Shown one piece after another: positions 1 to 12,239 of a stretch of DNA of 64,000 nucleotides. The DNA is taken from assembly GCA_037013495.1 (NCBI GenBank), contig CM072806.1, positions 19,637,001 to 19,701,000 of the forward strand, written 5' to 3'. How positions within the stretch are numbered: the stretch's first letter is position 1; every line of letters starts with the position of its first letter. This stretch comes from Hippophae tibetana (taxonomy: Eukaryota > Streptophyta > Magnoliopsida > Rosales > Elaeagnaceae). The translations under genes were made by a program, and so were the position numbers. The notes beneath the pieces were generated by a model. That model did not search any database and was not told the origin of the DNA. It was given only the letters and a program-made list of their open reading frames with translations.

Positions 1-1039
1 CTTTTGAAATAGAACTTCACTCTAACTATCAGACGATTGTAACAACAAATAAAAAAATACTACTCTAAATCAGACAGGATAACTGAACCTTAAAATCTAA
101 TTTTTAGATTTAAGTTTGTAATGAAAAATAATATATTTCTCTCTAATATTCTTAATATAAAATCTTGAATAAAAACAAAATCAATTCATTTTAGAGATTT
201 TTACCTATTTAATATTTCACAAGCATAATAACGTTCTTATTATATCATGTTTACAAACAGACAACAACGTTAAATTTAATCACAGACAAATTAAATATAA
301 CATATAAAAATAAAATATAAAAAATAACTGTAAAGAAAATAAAATCATTACAGTACTTTGATGTTATTTCTGTTGCTAGAAAACCTCTAAACGGAATTAC
401 ATTTCCATTCATTGAATCAAAAAACTAATAAATTATAAAAACATAATTAGTTCTTCTAAAAAAGAGAAGAACTCTAAAACTAAGAAAAAAACTAAAAACT
501 ATGAAATAGAGAGAAAAAAAGAGAAGAAGATGATTTCAGGTGTGGAGAGAATGATGGTATTTATAGGTGAAGAGAGGAAGAAAAAGTGGGAGAAAAATGA
601 TAAAAAATGGACAAAACACGTAGTATGTGAACGATGACATCAGTTGATGTCATTGGTAAGTGGAGCGTGGTGGCGTGCACGTTGGGGCTCAGATGGGCGT
701 GTGACGACTTCGGCGTGGTTCAGGCGATGCGCATGCTACTGGCCAACTGCGTGCGCGATTTCATTATTTTTGACCTATTTTGTCCAATTTTTCCATCTTT
801 TTTGACTTTTTCTCATTTATTTTATGAATATATTTGTGATGTATTGCCTCCAATATTTTTCTTTGAATCTTTAAGTTACTTTTTTAAGTAAAAATACCTG
901 AAAAAATAATAAAAATACTCGTGATTCGGAAAAAATAGATTTATATAAAAATATGATAAAATCATATAAATATATATCTTTTTAATCAATTAAAGTGCAT
1001 AAAATTATGATAATTTTAGTATTTTTTGAGCACTCATCA
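1..1039 (-). mobile_element. Partial long LTR of an Athila/Tat-like gypsy element
   Basis: This A+T-rich stretch is cut by the window edge. It matches, with much divergence, the segment at about 20.9-21.8 kb. Shared blocks include the tract around 890-1039, which ends in GCACTCATCA in both copies. Read on the minus strand that end is TGATGAGTGC, the usual start of this kind of LTR. A G+C-richer block at about 655-760 lies inside it. The internal region and the other LTR of this copy are not visible. The family assignment rests on resemblance to LTRs with tRNA-Asp-like primer sites seen elsewhere in the window, so it is an inference. Confidence 0.55.
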
Positions 1040-1699
1040 AGTATATTAGATAGTAGAGACTTAGTATGATAATTATCAAAAAATTATGAAAAACTCCATA
1101 TATAAGTATAATGTGCTCTGTAATCTTTTTTTCTCTAAGTTATGGTGTAAAAGTAAATATTATCTACGAACAGTTAAAAGAATTTTACATGGCTTTACAA
1201 ATTAAGGGGGGTTTCAAATTATTAGAAAGTATCACCAATCATCTCTACTCTTCATCCGTAATAATCAATCATGAACTTTTGTACAATGATGGCTCCATAT
1301 GATGATATCTCTAGCTTCATAAGGAAAATATATCCATTTATTTCATTCTAAAATTATGTTATCTAGTGCAAAAATACTCTAACTCGTTAAAATACCAAGT
1401 ATGAGTTCTATGTTATCTATAAGCGAGCATAACTCGATGAAAAAGAAATCTTCCACATGATGTCATATATATCCATTAGTTTTACCATCATATAAGACCA
1501 AAATTATGTTACAACTAATTTTAGCTAGCTAGCTATCAAGAAATATTATAAGTTCAATTATTGTTATTAAGCATGAAAGAGAAAAAGAAAAACTTAAAAA
1601 AAGTTAAACAAGTTTTTTAATTAGGTGACGTAACTATGTATTTGAGATATGTTTAAATTAATTGTGCTATGTTTAATTTTTGAAATGTGATTTGTAGAT
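1040..1699. other. Non-coding A+T-rich stretch
   Basis: I see no gene or recognisable element here. The short open frame at 1111-1302 has no resemblance to a known protein and is typical of chance frames in this base composition. Confidence 0.5.
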
Positions 1700-2746
1700 A
1701 TGTCGAAACAACCACAAATAGTTTCTATTCAACGAATGAATGAAGAAAGACACAAAATTGAAGAAATTTGTTAACGAGGAAAGAGTAAGAAAAGAAGCGC
1801 TGTAGAAGTATCACCTCAAGATCAAAGGGTGATTGAGACTCCACCAGAAGTATTACGCTATAATACCCATGAAATTGAGCAAGTAGAAGAGCATATGATA
1901 AATAATAAGGATTTATTTATGAGTAAACATATACATAATGTGCAAAATAATGACGAGAGACTCTAGCAACATTCATCATTTCCAAGTGGTCCAAATGACT
2001 TAACAATGTTGAAGAGTTACAACACTCTCGTAGCAAGATTTGGGATAATAAGGTAAGTAATGTATATAATGAAATACTTTCTTTTAATTTTTGGTATAAC
2101 TATATCTTAAATTGAAATATGACTTATAAATTTTTAGGAGCGAGGTTTACTCAAAGCTATTGGCCACTCAGATAAACTAAGAACTTGGGATTACTAGAAT
2201 TGTAATAATGTGAGATTTAAAGATCACATAACTTGCTCAGACCTTGCACATTTTAGTGTCGACATTTATTGAATGATGACATCTAGAGACAAATTTTCAT
2301 ATGTTATTTGAGGAGATGACTATTACCTTGCATGATGTCGAATATTTTTTAGGTTTTTGCATTACGGGTGGGGCTTGCACCGAGCTTGTGGAAAAATTGA
2401 AGAGACGTGATACTATGCACCTTTTGATGAATGCTTTCAGAATTGATGAAGAGGAAGAAAAAATAAAAATGAGTGATATAGGATAAACTATGAAGCTATA
2501 ATGGTTGAGAAAATAATTCAATGACTTAGTCATCAGGAATGATGATGATTTTATTGATTGCGTAGCTAGAACATTTTTATTATACCTACTTGGATACATG
2601 TTGCTTGTTGATAAAATGGGTGGTTTTGTACAAGTTTGTTGTTTTACACTCCTTATGAATTTATGTAGTCATAAGTATGCATGGGAGATAGGGGCATTAG
2701 CGTATTTATATCGACAACTTGGTGCATCTAGTCAATATGATTCAAG
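1700..2746 (+). pseudogene. Decayed plant mobile domain (PMD/MAIN-like) gene
   Basis: Translated pieces resemble the plant mobile domain found in MAIN/MAIL1 proteins and in many plant transposons. A first exon starts at ATG 1700 and has an early stop near 1770. A GT-AG intron is visible at 2053-2137. The following exon carries a degraded 'GLLKAIGHSDK'-type segment, then 'ITLHDVEYFLG' at about 2315-2350, where PMD proteins have 'TITLQDV..L.G'. Further on, 'CVARTFLLYLLG' and 'GALAYLYRQLG' at about 2560-2735 match the end of the domain. A possible donor site follows at 2747 with no downstream exon. Several stops and frame changes interrupt it, so it is a pseudogene. It may have been carried by a transposon or be a dead host copy; the sequence does not decide. 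Confidence 0.65.
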
Positions 2747-3594
2747 GTAAGTTGTTGGATATATATAACCTTATTATAGTAATGGATATATGAAAATTTC
2801 CCATGTTGTAGACCTTTCTTTAATTCAAATTATAGTGAGTGTCAACCACGCGTCCATTCTTTAGACCGTTCTACTTGTTCATTGACTCTATACTTTGAGC
2901 GTATATAATAAATATGCGTCATTGTAGTAGTATTGTTCTTATGTTGTTTGATTCAATATAAAATATATTTAGGTCTTACATTGTATTTTGACCTACAATC
3001 AACAAATCTAGCTTTAAACTAGTTAGTTTTTCAATAAATGTGTTTCTCAAAGTTTTGCACCAAAGAATGGTTGAGTACGACAAATAATTTTTATTATCCA
3101 TTTATTACAATTTTGGCTCATTCTTTATTTTAAAGAAAATGAACAATTATATTTCTTCGTCCTAGTATGTTTGTTATTTTTTTCTTCTTGTTTGGTAGTT
3201 TTTAAGGTTGTTTCGATGCCTTATAAAGCCCACTTCTTTCACAACCAAACTCTATCTCTGGTCTTATATGTTTTGAACTTAATTTTAAATTTTCTTTACA
3301 ACACTCATTCAATTTTTTTTTACATAATTTTTATCCATTCAATTAAGTCTTCATTTGATGAAAAAACCTATAACAAATACTTATATTAATGAAATTGTTA
3401 TTGAAATTAATTTAATTTAAATGAAAGATATATTCATCTTATTTATATAAAATAAATTGGTAAAATCGACATTTAAGGAATAATGATCATTATAAGAAAA
3501 TATTATCTACTTAAAAAAATAAGAAATCATGTCAAGAGCTCGTAAATGAATTAAAATATAAATGACAAAACATTCGATAAAGGTGTATTGAAAA
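2747..3594. other. Non-coding A+T-rich stretch
   Basis: I recognise no gene here. The frame at 3171-3389 is low-complexity, rich in Phe, Leu and Tyr, and does not resemble a known protein. Confidence 0.5.
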
Positions 3595-3599
3595 TGTAA

Positions 3600-3830
3600 A
3601 AAATGTTCGATATATGTGTTTGAACATTTTTAAAATATCTAATAGTATGTTTGAACATTTTAAACATGTTTGGCATGTATGTTTGAATGTTTTTAGAAAT
3701 GCTCGGTAATATGTTTGAACATTTCACAAATGTTCAATAGGTATGTTTAAACATTTCAAAAATGTTAGGCATGCTTATTTGAACATTTCATAAATGTTGA
3801 GAAGTTTGTTTGAATACAACAAGATTATTT
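3600..3830. repeat. 32-bp minisatellite with internal dyad symmetry
   Basis: A degenerate unit built around GTTTGAACATTT recurs at about 3617, 3649, 3681, 3712, 3744, 3776 and 3808, a spacing close to 32 bp, giving about seven copies. The best unit (3715-3737) is a perfect inverted repeat: TTGAACATTT, three bases, AAATGTTCAA. Other units keep partial symmetry. It lies about 0.9 kb upstream of the ABC1K3 start. Confidence 0.75.
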
Positions 3831-4430
3831 GGTGTAAATATTTGTACATGTAAGAAATATTAAGTAGAATTTTTATTGTAGTTTTGTTATATGTTCGATG
3901 GATGTTACCGAATATTTTTATTATGTTTGGCTCCGGTTTGACAAGTACACCATTTTGTTAAAATAATTTTCAAAAAATATTACAAAAATTATAATATATC
4001 TCTTTTGATTCTTCTTCAAGCTTCCATGCTTAGTTTTTTAAGTTTTTAATTTTAAATTAAATAAAATGTATGGTTATGGTGATGGTATTGGTGGTGATGG
4101 AGGAGGTAAGAAATGTTTTTAGTTTGAAAAAGAAGTATGAGATGTACAAAAAGATATTACAAATATTATTTTTTTATTTTAAATATTTTAAAATATGTGA
4201 AGGGATATATTTGGTTAGATACATGGGATGTTAGTTGAAAAAGCTTTCTAAAAAAGATAAAATTGTTGATATGATACGGTCCAAAATATATCTATTTTAT
4301 ATACAGTAAATAATTGAGGTATGATTTTGCACGATGAACCTTTTGAATGACACAAAACTTGAAGTATAAAAAAAATGATTCATTTAGTTTTCTTAGATGA
4401 TTATGCATTGTTGCACACTGATTTTTAAAG
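3831..4430. other. Non-coding stretch upstream of ABC1K3
   Basis: No coding frame or recognisable element is visible. It may contain distal promoter sequence of the gene downstream, but I cannot point to a site. Confidence 0.4.
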
Positions 4431-4726
4431 GAATTTTCTCTCTCTCTCTAGTAGTGAAAATTTTGAGTGAATAATTAGTAAAAGAAAAATCTAAAAACAT
4501 TAGTAAAAAAAAAAAATGAAAAATTCAAACACTAGCTAATTGACAATAGGAGGAGGATTGTGGTGGCTGGCTAATAGATGGCCACTCGAAAGTTTGTGGT
4601 AAGCGATTTTTCCATGAGCAAAAAAAAAAAAAAAGAAGGAATTATTTTTCTTATTCAAAAAATCAAAAATATTAGAGAGAGAGAGGACATTACCATTTAC
4701 CAGTGCCAGATTGGACAGAGAAAACC
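4431..4726 (+). promoter_or_regulatory. Putative promoter and 5' UTR of ABC1K3
   Basis: This is the gene-proximal upstream region. It has a short CT microsatellite at about 4436-4450, purine and oligo-A tracts at about 4620-4640, and a GA tract just before the start. CT/GA tracts are common in plant core promoters and leaders. No convincing TATA box was pinned down, so the assignment rests on position. Confidence 0.35.
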
Positions 4727-7700
4727 ATGACAGTCATGAGCTGCGTGGTTGTTGCGGGCGTTGGTTTGCCGGGTGGATTGACTCCGAAATCAATAAGAGC
4801 AGAAGAACACGATGGGCCATGGAGAAAGCGCATACGAGTATCATCGCGAGCAGCTCTGGTGGAGGCGACATCACCGCCCCCCTTGGCAGTACGAAAAGAT
4901 AAAAATGATGGCTCTGTGTCGTCCGGCTCTGCGAAGCTGCAGGTCTTTCCAACAGATGATATGCGTGCCGAGGCTAGGGCAATGGCTCGTGCGGCCGACG
5001 CATCTGTTTACAGTCCCGAGCTTCTTGCAACTAATTATGGATCGCGCCCTATCAAGGTATTGCGGAGGGCTCTTCAAATTTTGATTGCTTTTGGTTCGTT
5101 TGGACTCAAGCTCCTGCTCGACCAAAGAAACGGTGTGCTGGATAGTAATAAGAGACTCCGTGCCGCCGAGTTAAGAAGGATCTTTACTCGGTTGGGTCCC
5201 ACCTTTGTTAAAATCGGTCAGGGCCTTTCCACTAGACCAGATATTTGCCCGACCGAGTATCTAGAGGAGCTCTCCGAACTTCAAGTAGGTCCTTTTGTCT
5301 GAGCATTATTGATTGTATAGAGTTTAGAATGAACATGTATGGAGAATTGTTTGTTATTCACCATGATGATTGATTGTATAGAGTCCGAGTGAACATAAAT
5401 GGAAATTAAAAACTGAATTGTTCCTTCTTAGGATGCCTTGCCAACATTCCCAGATGCCGAAGCATTTGCATGCATCGAGAGGGAGTTAGGTGTATCACTG
5501 GACTCCATATATTCGTTTATATCTCCATCACCAATTGCTGCGGCAAGTCTTGGTCAAGTTTACAAGGCTCAACTTAAGTATTCTTCCCAGATCGTTGCTG
5601 TAAAGGTGCAACGCCCTGGTATTGAAGAAGCTGTAGGACTTGATTTCTATCTTATTAGAGGCCTTGGATTTCTCATTAATAAATATGTTAACATTATTAC
5701 CACTGATGTTATTGCCCTTATTGATGAATTTGCACGCCGAGTTTATCAAGAGCTTAACTATGTGCAGGTCAGTTATTTAGTTTTCTCATCCAGCATTTAT
5801 TTATTAATGAACTTACCCCTTGAATGAGATGAGATTCTTTCAAGATTGAGTCTTAAGTTTGACAGGTGATTGCAGGAAGGAAAAAATGCGAAGAGATTTA
5901 AAAAATTGTATGCCGACAAGGAAGATGTCCTTGTCCCTGACATTTTCTGGGATTATACTAGCTGCAAGGTCTTGACTATGGAGTGGGTCACTGGAGTTAA
6001 ATTAAATGAACAAGATGCCATTGAGAAACAAGGTTTGAAGGTTTTAGATTTGGTCAACACTGGTATACAATGCAGCCTCCGACAGCTGCTTGAGTATGGA
6101 TACTTTCATGCAGATCCTCACCCCGGTAATCTCCTGGCAACACCACAAGGAAAGCTTGCCTTCCTTGACTTTGGAATGATGAGTGAGACCCCTGAAGAAG
6201 CAAGATTTGCTATCATTGGACATGTTGTTCACTTGGTCAATAGGGATTATGAAGCCATGGCTCGTGACTACTATGCCCTAGATTTCTTGTCACCTGAAGT
6301 AGATGTCACTCCAATTGTACCAGCATTGCGAAACTTCTTTGATGATGCACTTAATTCAACTGTCAGTGAACTAAATTTTAAGACATTAGTAGATGGTCTC
6401 GGTGCTGTTTTATATCAATATCCATTTAACGGTGAGTTGCTTCGCCCAATGCAATCAATTTGAACTCGTCAACATAAATTATAAGTGGCTCTTCCAAATT
6501 CCAATAGGTGTGGTGGGCATGTTGTTCCATTGTATTTCATTTATAATTGTGTTTCTCTTGCTTGGGAGTAATTTTTCATGATATTCCTCTTCTGATGGAT
6601 TGTTTGCTTTATGCAGTTCCAGCATATTATGCATTGATACTGAGGTCACTTACTGTACTGGAAGGGTTAGCTCTTTATGCTGATCCAAATTTTAAAGTGC
6701 TAGCTGCTTCATACCCGTATTTTGCTAAAAGACTTCTAACAGACCCTAATCCATATCTAAGGGATGCTCTTATTGAATTGCTTTTCAAGGATGGAAGGTT
6801 TAGGTATGGACTCTGACACACTTATCTTTGTATTCTGTTCTTTTTTTATTTAAATGAGTTATAGTTATCACCACGTATATGAGCCCACTTGACACCTTAA
6901 TAATCCTGATTGCTGCAGGTGGAATAGATTGGAAAACCTACTAGTTCAGGGTAGAAAAGATAAGGATTTCTCTGCGAAGGATGCTTTACAGCCAGTTCTG
7001 AAGTTATTATTAGATCCAGATGGTGAAGAACTCCGACTTTTAGTTATTAAGGAGGCTGTACGTGTCACCGAAGCTTTTATTTTAGGCATGGCCATTGATA
7101 CATATAATTCCATGCCCGATCTTATGAGGACTCTAATCTTTAATGGCAATGCAACTGGACCTCTTTTCATGAAGAGTGTGGAACAACAGAGCATGTTAGA
7201 GCTCAGAGATCAGGTATCCAGGATTTGGGTACTACTTCGATCCTCTGAGAATTTCAGTCCAGAGGTTTTGCAGCCCATATTACAAGTAAGTTACTGCGTT
7301 GGTTGCAGTAGATGCTTCTTTAATGATTTATCAGTTTATTTTATTTATTTAAATTTTTGTTCTGGAATTTAGCTCATGCGTAAGGGAAGTCTTACTAGCA
7401 AGACTTGGCTTACTTAGTAATGACTTATCTTAATGTCTTCAACTATTTTTAAAATGCTGAGAACTTTGACAATTTTTTTCATGTTGAGGTGTAAATAGGG
7501 ATGGAATGTCCTATTATTTCATGGTACAATCCATTAATTTTAGGAACCCATTCATTTTGTTCTACTTATTTTCCGATAGGTTGATATGGTAATGTGATGG
7601 TATATGTTGGGATATCCTATTTGTCTCCAATGACCCTAAATGGGATAATTAAAAAAAAAAGAAATCTAATAGAAAAAACGAAACGTCATTATCTAAGAAA

Positions 7701-8914
7701 GTTTAATAGAAAAAAAAATGATAAGACGTTATGTTTAAAGTGAGGCATATTAGGACTAAAATCTATATGGGATAAGATGGGATAACTTTAAGCCATGAGC
7801 CTATTAGGGATATTAAATGGGACCTAGGATGGGATGAGATAACCTACTTTACATCTATATGTTTGACTCCTTCAAAGCTATAGTATGCTGCTAGGGACTT
7901 AATTGAATTGTCTTTCTTCTCTGTATCCACTTGATTTCTCTGCTCTCAGTATTCAAATGTTCATGACAATAAACGATCTTTAAATTTCAAAGCACCTAAT
8001 TTTTTTTTTGAAAGCTCAATACTTTATTTGACAACTGAGGTTATTGATTTTGGTTAGCTGTTGATATTATTACCCAATATGGTGAGCCTTTTGCACATTT
8101 ACCCTACTCTAAGCCAACTTGTGCTCTTTATATCATTTAGTCCATGCCTCTGTTGCCGTCTAGTGGAGTATATTAATAGTGTTGCAGATGTGTATATAAA
8201 CTCAATAAATTTTAGACCCTAAATTGGAGAACATAAATCCTAACTGGGAAATTTGAAACCTAATTTGTTAAAATATAGCTCTAAACACTAAAAAGTGAAC
8301 CTTATGCTAGACAACTCGATAGCAACAGAAGTAAAATTGTCATTCCCTCTTTAGTTCCTTTTAGTGTTAATTTTTAAGGTTAGCTTCAGCTTTAATAAAC
8401 TAGTTTCATATTTTCCAATTCAGCTAATAAGATTCGTTGAAATATATTTTTATGTTCAAGTTTTGTGAATTCATCATTTTAGTTCTTTTTCCCACGTTTT
8501 GCTCCACATAGTGTTTGATCATATCAGTAATATGTGTGTATATAATATAATGGCCGACATCGTACTTGTTATGCTGCCGGATAGGCTATTACTCACCCAT
8601 TTAATGACACCCATATAACCTAAGTACTTTGGTACGTAATTGCATGTTGCACAGCATAAGCCCATTACTGGACATTCGAGCAATTTTGTGCGTGTATATA
8701 TTTGTCCATGTTGTAAATGCTCATGTAGTGGTTGAAACCAATTTTTATTATTTCATAAATCATGGATGAACAGATTCTTCAGCAACCCGAGGCACGCAGT
8801 CTAGGCAGCCGTGTCATTGGTGGAATCACACAACGGCTCGCAGCAAGGTTGCTGCAACAAGTTCTTCTATCTCCTACAATTTCTGCATCACCTTCTTCAA
8901 ACATCGTAAATTAA
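4727..8914 (+). CDS. ABC1K3: ABC1K3, chloroplast ABC1/UbiB-type atypical kinase
   Basis: Six exons: 4727-5284, 5432-5767, 5876-6431, 6617-6803, 6919-7285 and 8774-8914. All introns are GT-AG and phases match, giving about 714 residues, close to the Arabidopsis ABC1K3 length. The start is the first ATG of the frame (4727); an in-frame GTG at 4703 is not a plant start. The N-terminal 70 or so residues look like a chloroplast transit peptide. ABC1 hallmarks follow: KxGQ at about residues 162-165, the Ala-rich nucleotide loop AAASLGQ at 222-228, the catalytic Lys of VAVK at 244, HADPHPGN at 376-383, and LDFG at 395-398. No stops interrupt it. In known plants ABC1K3 works in plastoglobules with ABC1K1 in prenyl-lipid (tocopherol, plastoquinone) metabolism and chloroplast stress responses. 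The last intron (7286-8773) is unusually long and holds a possible MITE. Confidence 0.95.
7488..7858. mobile_element. Possible MITE in the last intron of ABC1K3
   Basis: This intronic block has many GGGATA/GGGATG-like repeats. Its ends look weakly inverted: AGGTGTAAATAGG on the left against AGATGTAAAGTAGG on the right when reversed. No exact target-site duplication could be fixed. It may be only a repeat-rich intron segment. Confidence 0.3.
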
Positions 8915-9658
8915 TAGTGGCTAGCTAATGCTCTTATTTGCATGTTGCTTCATACAAGGGTTGGAGGAATAAATGTTAAGTCTTTTTGTTGTAACTATAT
9001 ACGAGTACATAGGCGTAAAATATTTATTGAAATATAATGGAGAATGTAACAAAAGAATATATCTATCATTTATTGTTTTTTCACTTTAATTTCTAATTTG
9101 AAATGTAAAGTTAGAATTTAAACTGTTACCTATATTTTTCGTTTCCTTACTCATCAACTCAAACTTAGATTCTTTTTTCCTATTGTTCTTTTCTTTTTAG
9201 CATTTATGATGTTTACAAAAATGATAAAAGGTTGAGCTCATTCAAGTTTAAAACAAAGTATTTGCTTAATTGTCTTTATGTTATTAATATTGCTTGAATT
9301 AGTAAGGTTACATGTTTGATATGTGCAACTATCTATTGGGATAAATACGAACTATTTTTTCTATTGGTTCAATCTATTTGTTTAAATACAAACTATATAC
9401 TACATACTTGTGATGATTAGATTTTCTCATATATTTTATCATAATATGATCATATATGATTTATTCGTGATGACAGAGTGAAACTTGTCTCGTACAGGGT
9501 ACCTTATAATAAATTAAACAAGTAAAACAATCTCTATGGTTAAGAGGTATTTGTGTATTTTAGCATTGTTCTAAGTAAAAATTTAAGAAATTTTTTACAC
9601 TTAAATATTCTACTTAATATATTTTACTTTTTTAAAAAATATTTTACTTTAATTGTGG
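8915..9658. other. 3' flank of ABC1K3
   Basis: A possible polyadenylation signal AATAAA lies at 8968-8973, about 55 bases after the stop codon. Beyond it the sequence is A+T-rich with nothing recognisable. Confidence 0.4.
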
Positions 9659-9775
9659 ACAAGTTCATTTCTATAATTAAATAATTTACTTGATGAGTAA
9701 ATTCATTTTTATAATTAAATATTTTAGTTGGTAAGGAAGTTCATTTTATAATTAAATATTTTACTTGGTGAACTA
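9659..9775. repeat. Short degenerate tandem repeat of about 38 bp
   Basis: Three imperfect copies of a unit reading roughly AAGTTCATTTTTATAATTAA followed by ATATTTTACTTGGTGA occur at about 9660, 9698 and 9736. It is a simple A+T-rich minisatellite with no coding content. Confidence 0.5.
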
Positions 9776-11430
9776 GTGAGATCCAAGATTTAAAGTATGT
9801 GTTATATTCATATTATTCAATTTATTCTTTAAAATTTCTTCTAAAGTTCTCATCTCTACTTAATTCAAATATATATCTCTTAATACTTAATTCCTAAATC
9901 TATTCTTGTTCTCTATTTTACATCAAGAAACCATAAATAATTTCAAGAAATTCTAAAATCTATTCTTATTAGGTTTTAAAGGTAGATAGATTATAAGCTA
10001 TTGATAGATACTTACATTTGAAATAATTAAGACAATCTATCTAAAGATTTGAGGTAAGTAAATCCTAACCATATTGCATTAGTATAGGTTATGTGTATGC
10101 TATTGGATTATGTAAATTTATATGCTTTTAAAGTTGTTTTGCATAATGATATATGTTCATGCATACATGCTTATTATGAAATACTACGTGATAATGAACA
10201 TGTATGCTATGGCAATTTAGTAATGAAGAAGAGACATGAAGAGAGATAATAATTTTTTTTCACAGATATATCATGTGAGCAGTGACATATATCATTACGA
10301 GTAATCTTTTCTAAGCAGTCAATCCAAGTAGAGTACTATCTCCATGACACCGACAACATCCTAGTATAAAAAAGAGTCATCGCATAAGTAGAGTCTGGCT
10401 CCAACCAAAACCTTTGTCACCCTAAGGTGGCGACATAGAATATTACGTGAATAGCTGTTGTGAACTCTACCTCAAAAGAAAATACAACCCTAAGTGGAAG
10501 ACAAAAAAACCTTTGACAAAGGATTTTGATATTCAAAATATCCCTACACAACTTGCTATACTAGGTGATCCAAAGGCAATACCATCGATGTTGACTTTTA
10601 TCCACCCAAAGGTAATGGCTTCCAAACTACCTCTATGACCTGTTGTGCTCACCATGGATTTCCTTGCACTCATAATCTTCAAAGGACTATAAGATTCTTC
10701 ACTGCATTTTGCATTGATTCACAATATGAGAGGCCCACTTTAAGAATAACATGCCAAATTATGGAAAAAAACAAAGCTTATAGAAGTGCGTTTATTCTTG
10801 AAGCGAGCATCATTCATAGCTTTCTATATTACCCATATGAGTGAAATTATACATTCATTCCATAGATTATCGAGCTATGACTCAAGGTTAATCGACACTT
10901 TACATGTCTATAAATCTAGAATGGAAGAATATGTATGAGGCCATCTACCAAACAAGAAGCATAATAGATCTCATATTGCACCTACAAAAGGAAAACTCAA
11001 AAAATGTGAGAAATAGTCTTCTTAGTTGATCCAGAGTGGGAGTATCAAGAAGGAAAGAAGTGGCCCCTTCTCTTTTCATGACATTAAGTGAAAAGCTTGA
11101 TTTATGTAGCTTGCTAGAATAGTAAGGACTAGGATGGTGGTACGAAAGAGGCTCAGATTGCCCTTCCCCAATCTCTTATGTTCCCTAACCATGCATAAGG
11201 AATCATAAGCCTTGCAAGTTGTGAATCCTCCTTTGATCGAACGTGTCCAAATCATGGTATCCGTAACGTTTTTCGATAACTACTGAGTAGATCTCTAAAT
11301 AAATATTAGGGTAGGATTTGTCAAAAGACTATGATAGGTGTAACCTATTAGCTTGCATACTAATGATTGCAACAGTGGGTCCACATATGGATTGTTCAGC
11401 CTCTCAAATAGAGTATACCTAGACAATTAT
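9776..11430. other. Intergenic region without a recognised gene
   Basis: Two short plus-strand frames (10447-10638 and 10635-10844) are open but resemble nothing I know. Base composition is slightly richer in G+C than the flanks, and the neighbouring blocks are transposon relics, so this is probably old repeat DNA. I cannot assign a family. Confidence 0.4.
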
Positions 11431-11439
11431 TTTCCAAAA

Positions 11440-12060
11440 TCGTACTGAGAAATTCCTACCAATTAACCATTTAGACTCCTAAAAAAAAGGGAAGTAATGA
11501 TGTCGCAAGTGGGGCCAAATTGAAGAGTAAACATAATAACTTCATGGAGCTTCATTTAAAAGACCAAGATCCCACAAATCAAGACCTTCTTCCTATAGGG
11601 GCAACAATAGTCCCTCCAAGAAACCTAAACCAATTTCAGACTATCCTCTTTCCTCAACCAAAAGAAATTGTAGATGATTTTCATGACATTATCTAGAATA
11701 TTTTTCGACCATTTATATATATGAAAAGAATGTAGAAACATGCTCTAATTAAATGAAGTAATCAAACATTTACGCCCTGCCAAAGATAAGGTGTAATCCT
11801 TCCACATATCTATTTTTGCATGAATTTTATCTACCAAGCCTCAAAATCAATACTTCTTTAGAGCCCCTTGAAATAAGGTGACACCCAGATAGGATAAAAA
11901 GGCACCCTATATTATGCATCCTAATAATAGCTTGGAGAGATGGAATATCACTAAGACACACCCTTACCAAAGTGAATGAAAGATTTTTCCAATTTTACTT
12001 TATTGAAACATGAACAATATCTTCTCCCTTAGTTCATGCCTTTTTTATTTATGAAATGAT
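11440..12060 (-). pseudogene. LINE (L1-type) ORF2 remnant, reverse transcriptase C-terminal part
   Basis: Read on the minus strand, broken frames resemble the part of plant L1 ORF2 just after the catalytic YxDD. A Lys-Tyr-Leu-Gly-like region lies near 11.9 kb. It is followed by a 'WKDYTLSLAGR'-like segment near 11.78 kb and an 'LHSFHIYKW'-like segment near 11.7 kb. These match the usual 'W....LS.AGR' and 'Y.M..F..P' positions of LINE proteins. Many stops and frame changes occur, and neither the endonuclease nor the catalytic core is seen here. Confidence 0.55.
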
Positions 12061-12159
12061 TATGAGGAAAAATACAACATAAAGTTTATTTGAAGGTTTA
12101 GGAAATCTATGAAGCTAGTAACGTTTGTCAAATAAATAATACCTTTCTTAAATTAAGAA

Positions 12160-12183
12160 ATATATATATATATATATATATAG
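12160..12183. repeat. (TA)n microsatellite
   Basis: About twelve TA units run without interruption, just upstream of the gypsy primer-binding region. Confidence 0.9.
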
Positions 12184-12239
12184 TATTTCATACTAGTCAA
12201 AATATGTGTCAAAAGGGTAACATATCCAAGTCCACCCCC

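Noticed and set aside
4703-4726. Eight extra N-terminal codons for ABC1K3
   Set aside because: The codon at 4703 is GTG. The first ATG in frame is 4727, in acceptable context (AAACCATGA).
4734-5125. Antisense and alternate-frame open frames over ABC1K3 exon 1
   Set aside because: They overlap conserved ABC1K3 codons on the other frame or strand and resemble nothing.
5528-6232. Minus-strand frames inside ABC1K3 exons 2 and 3
   Set aside because: They are shadows of the plus-strand coding exons.
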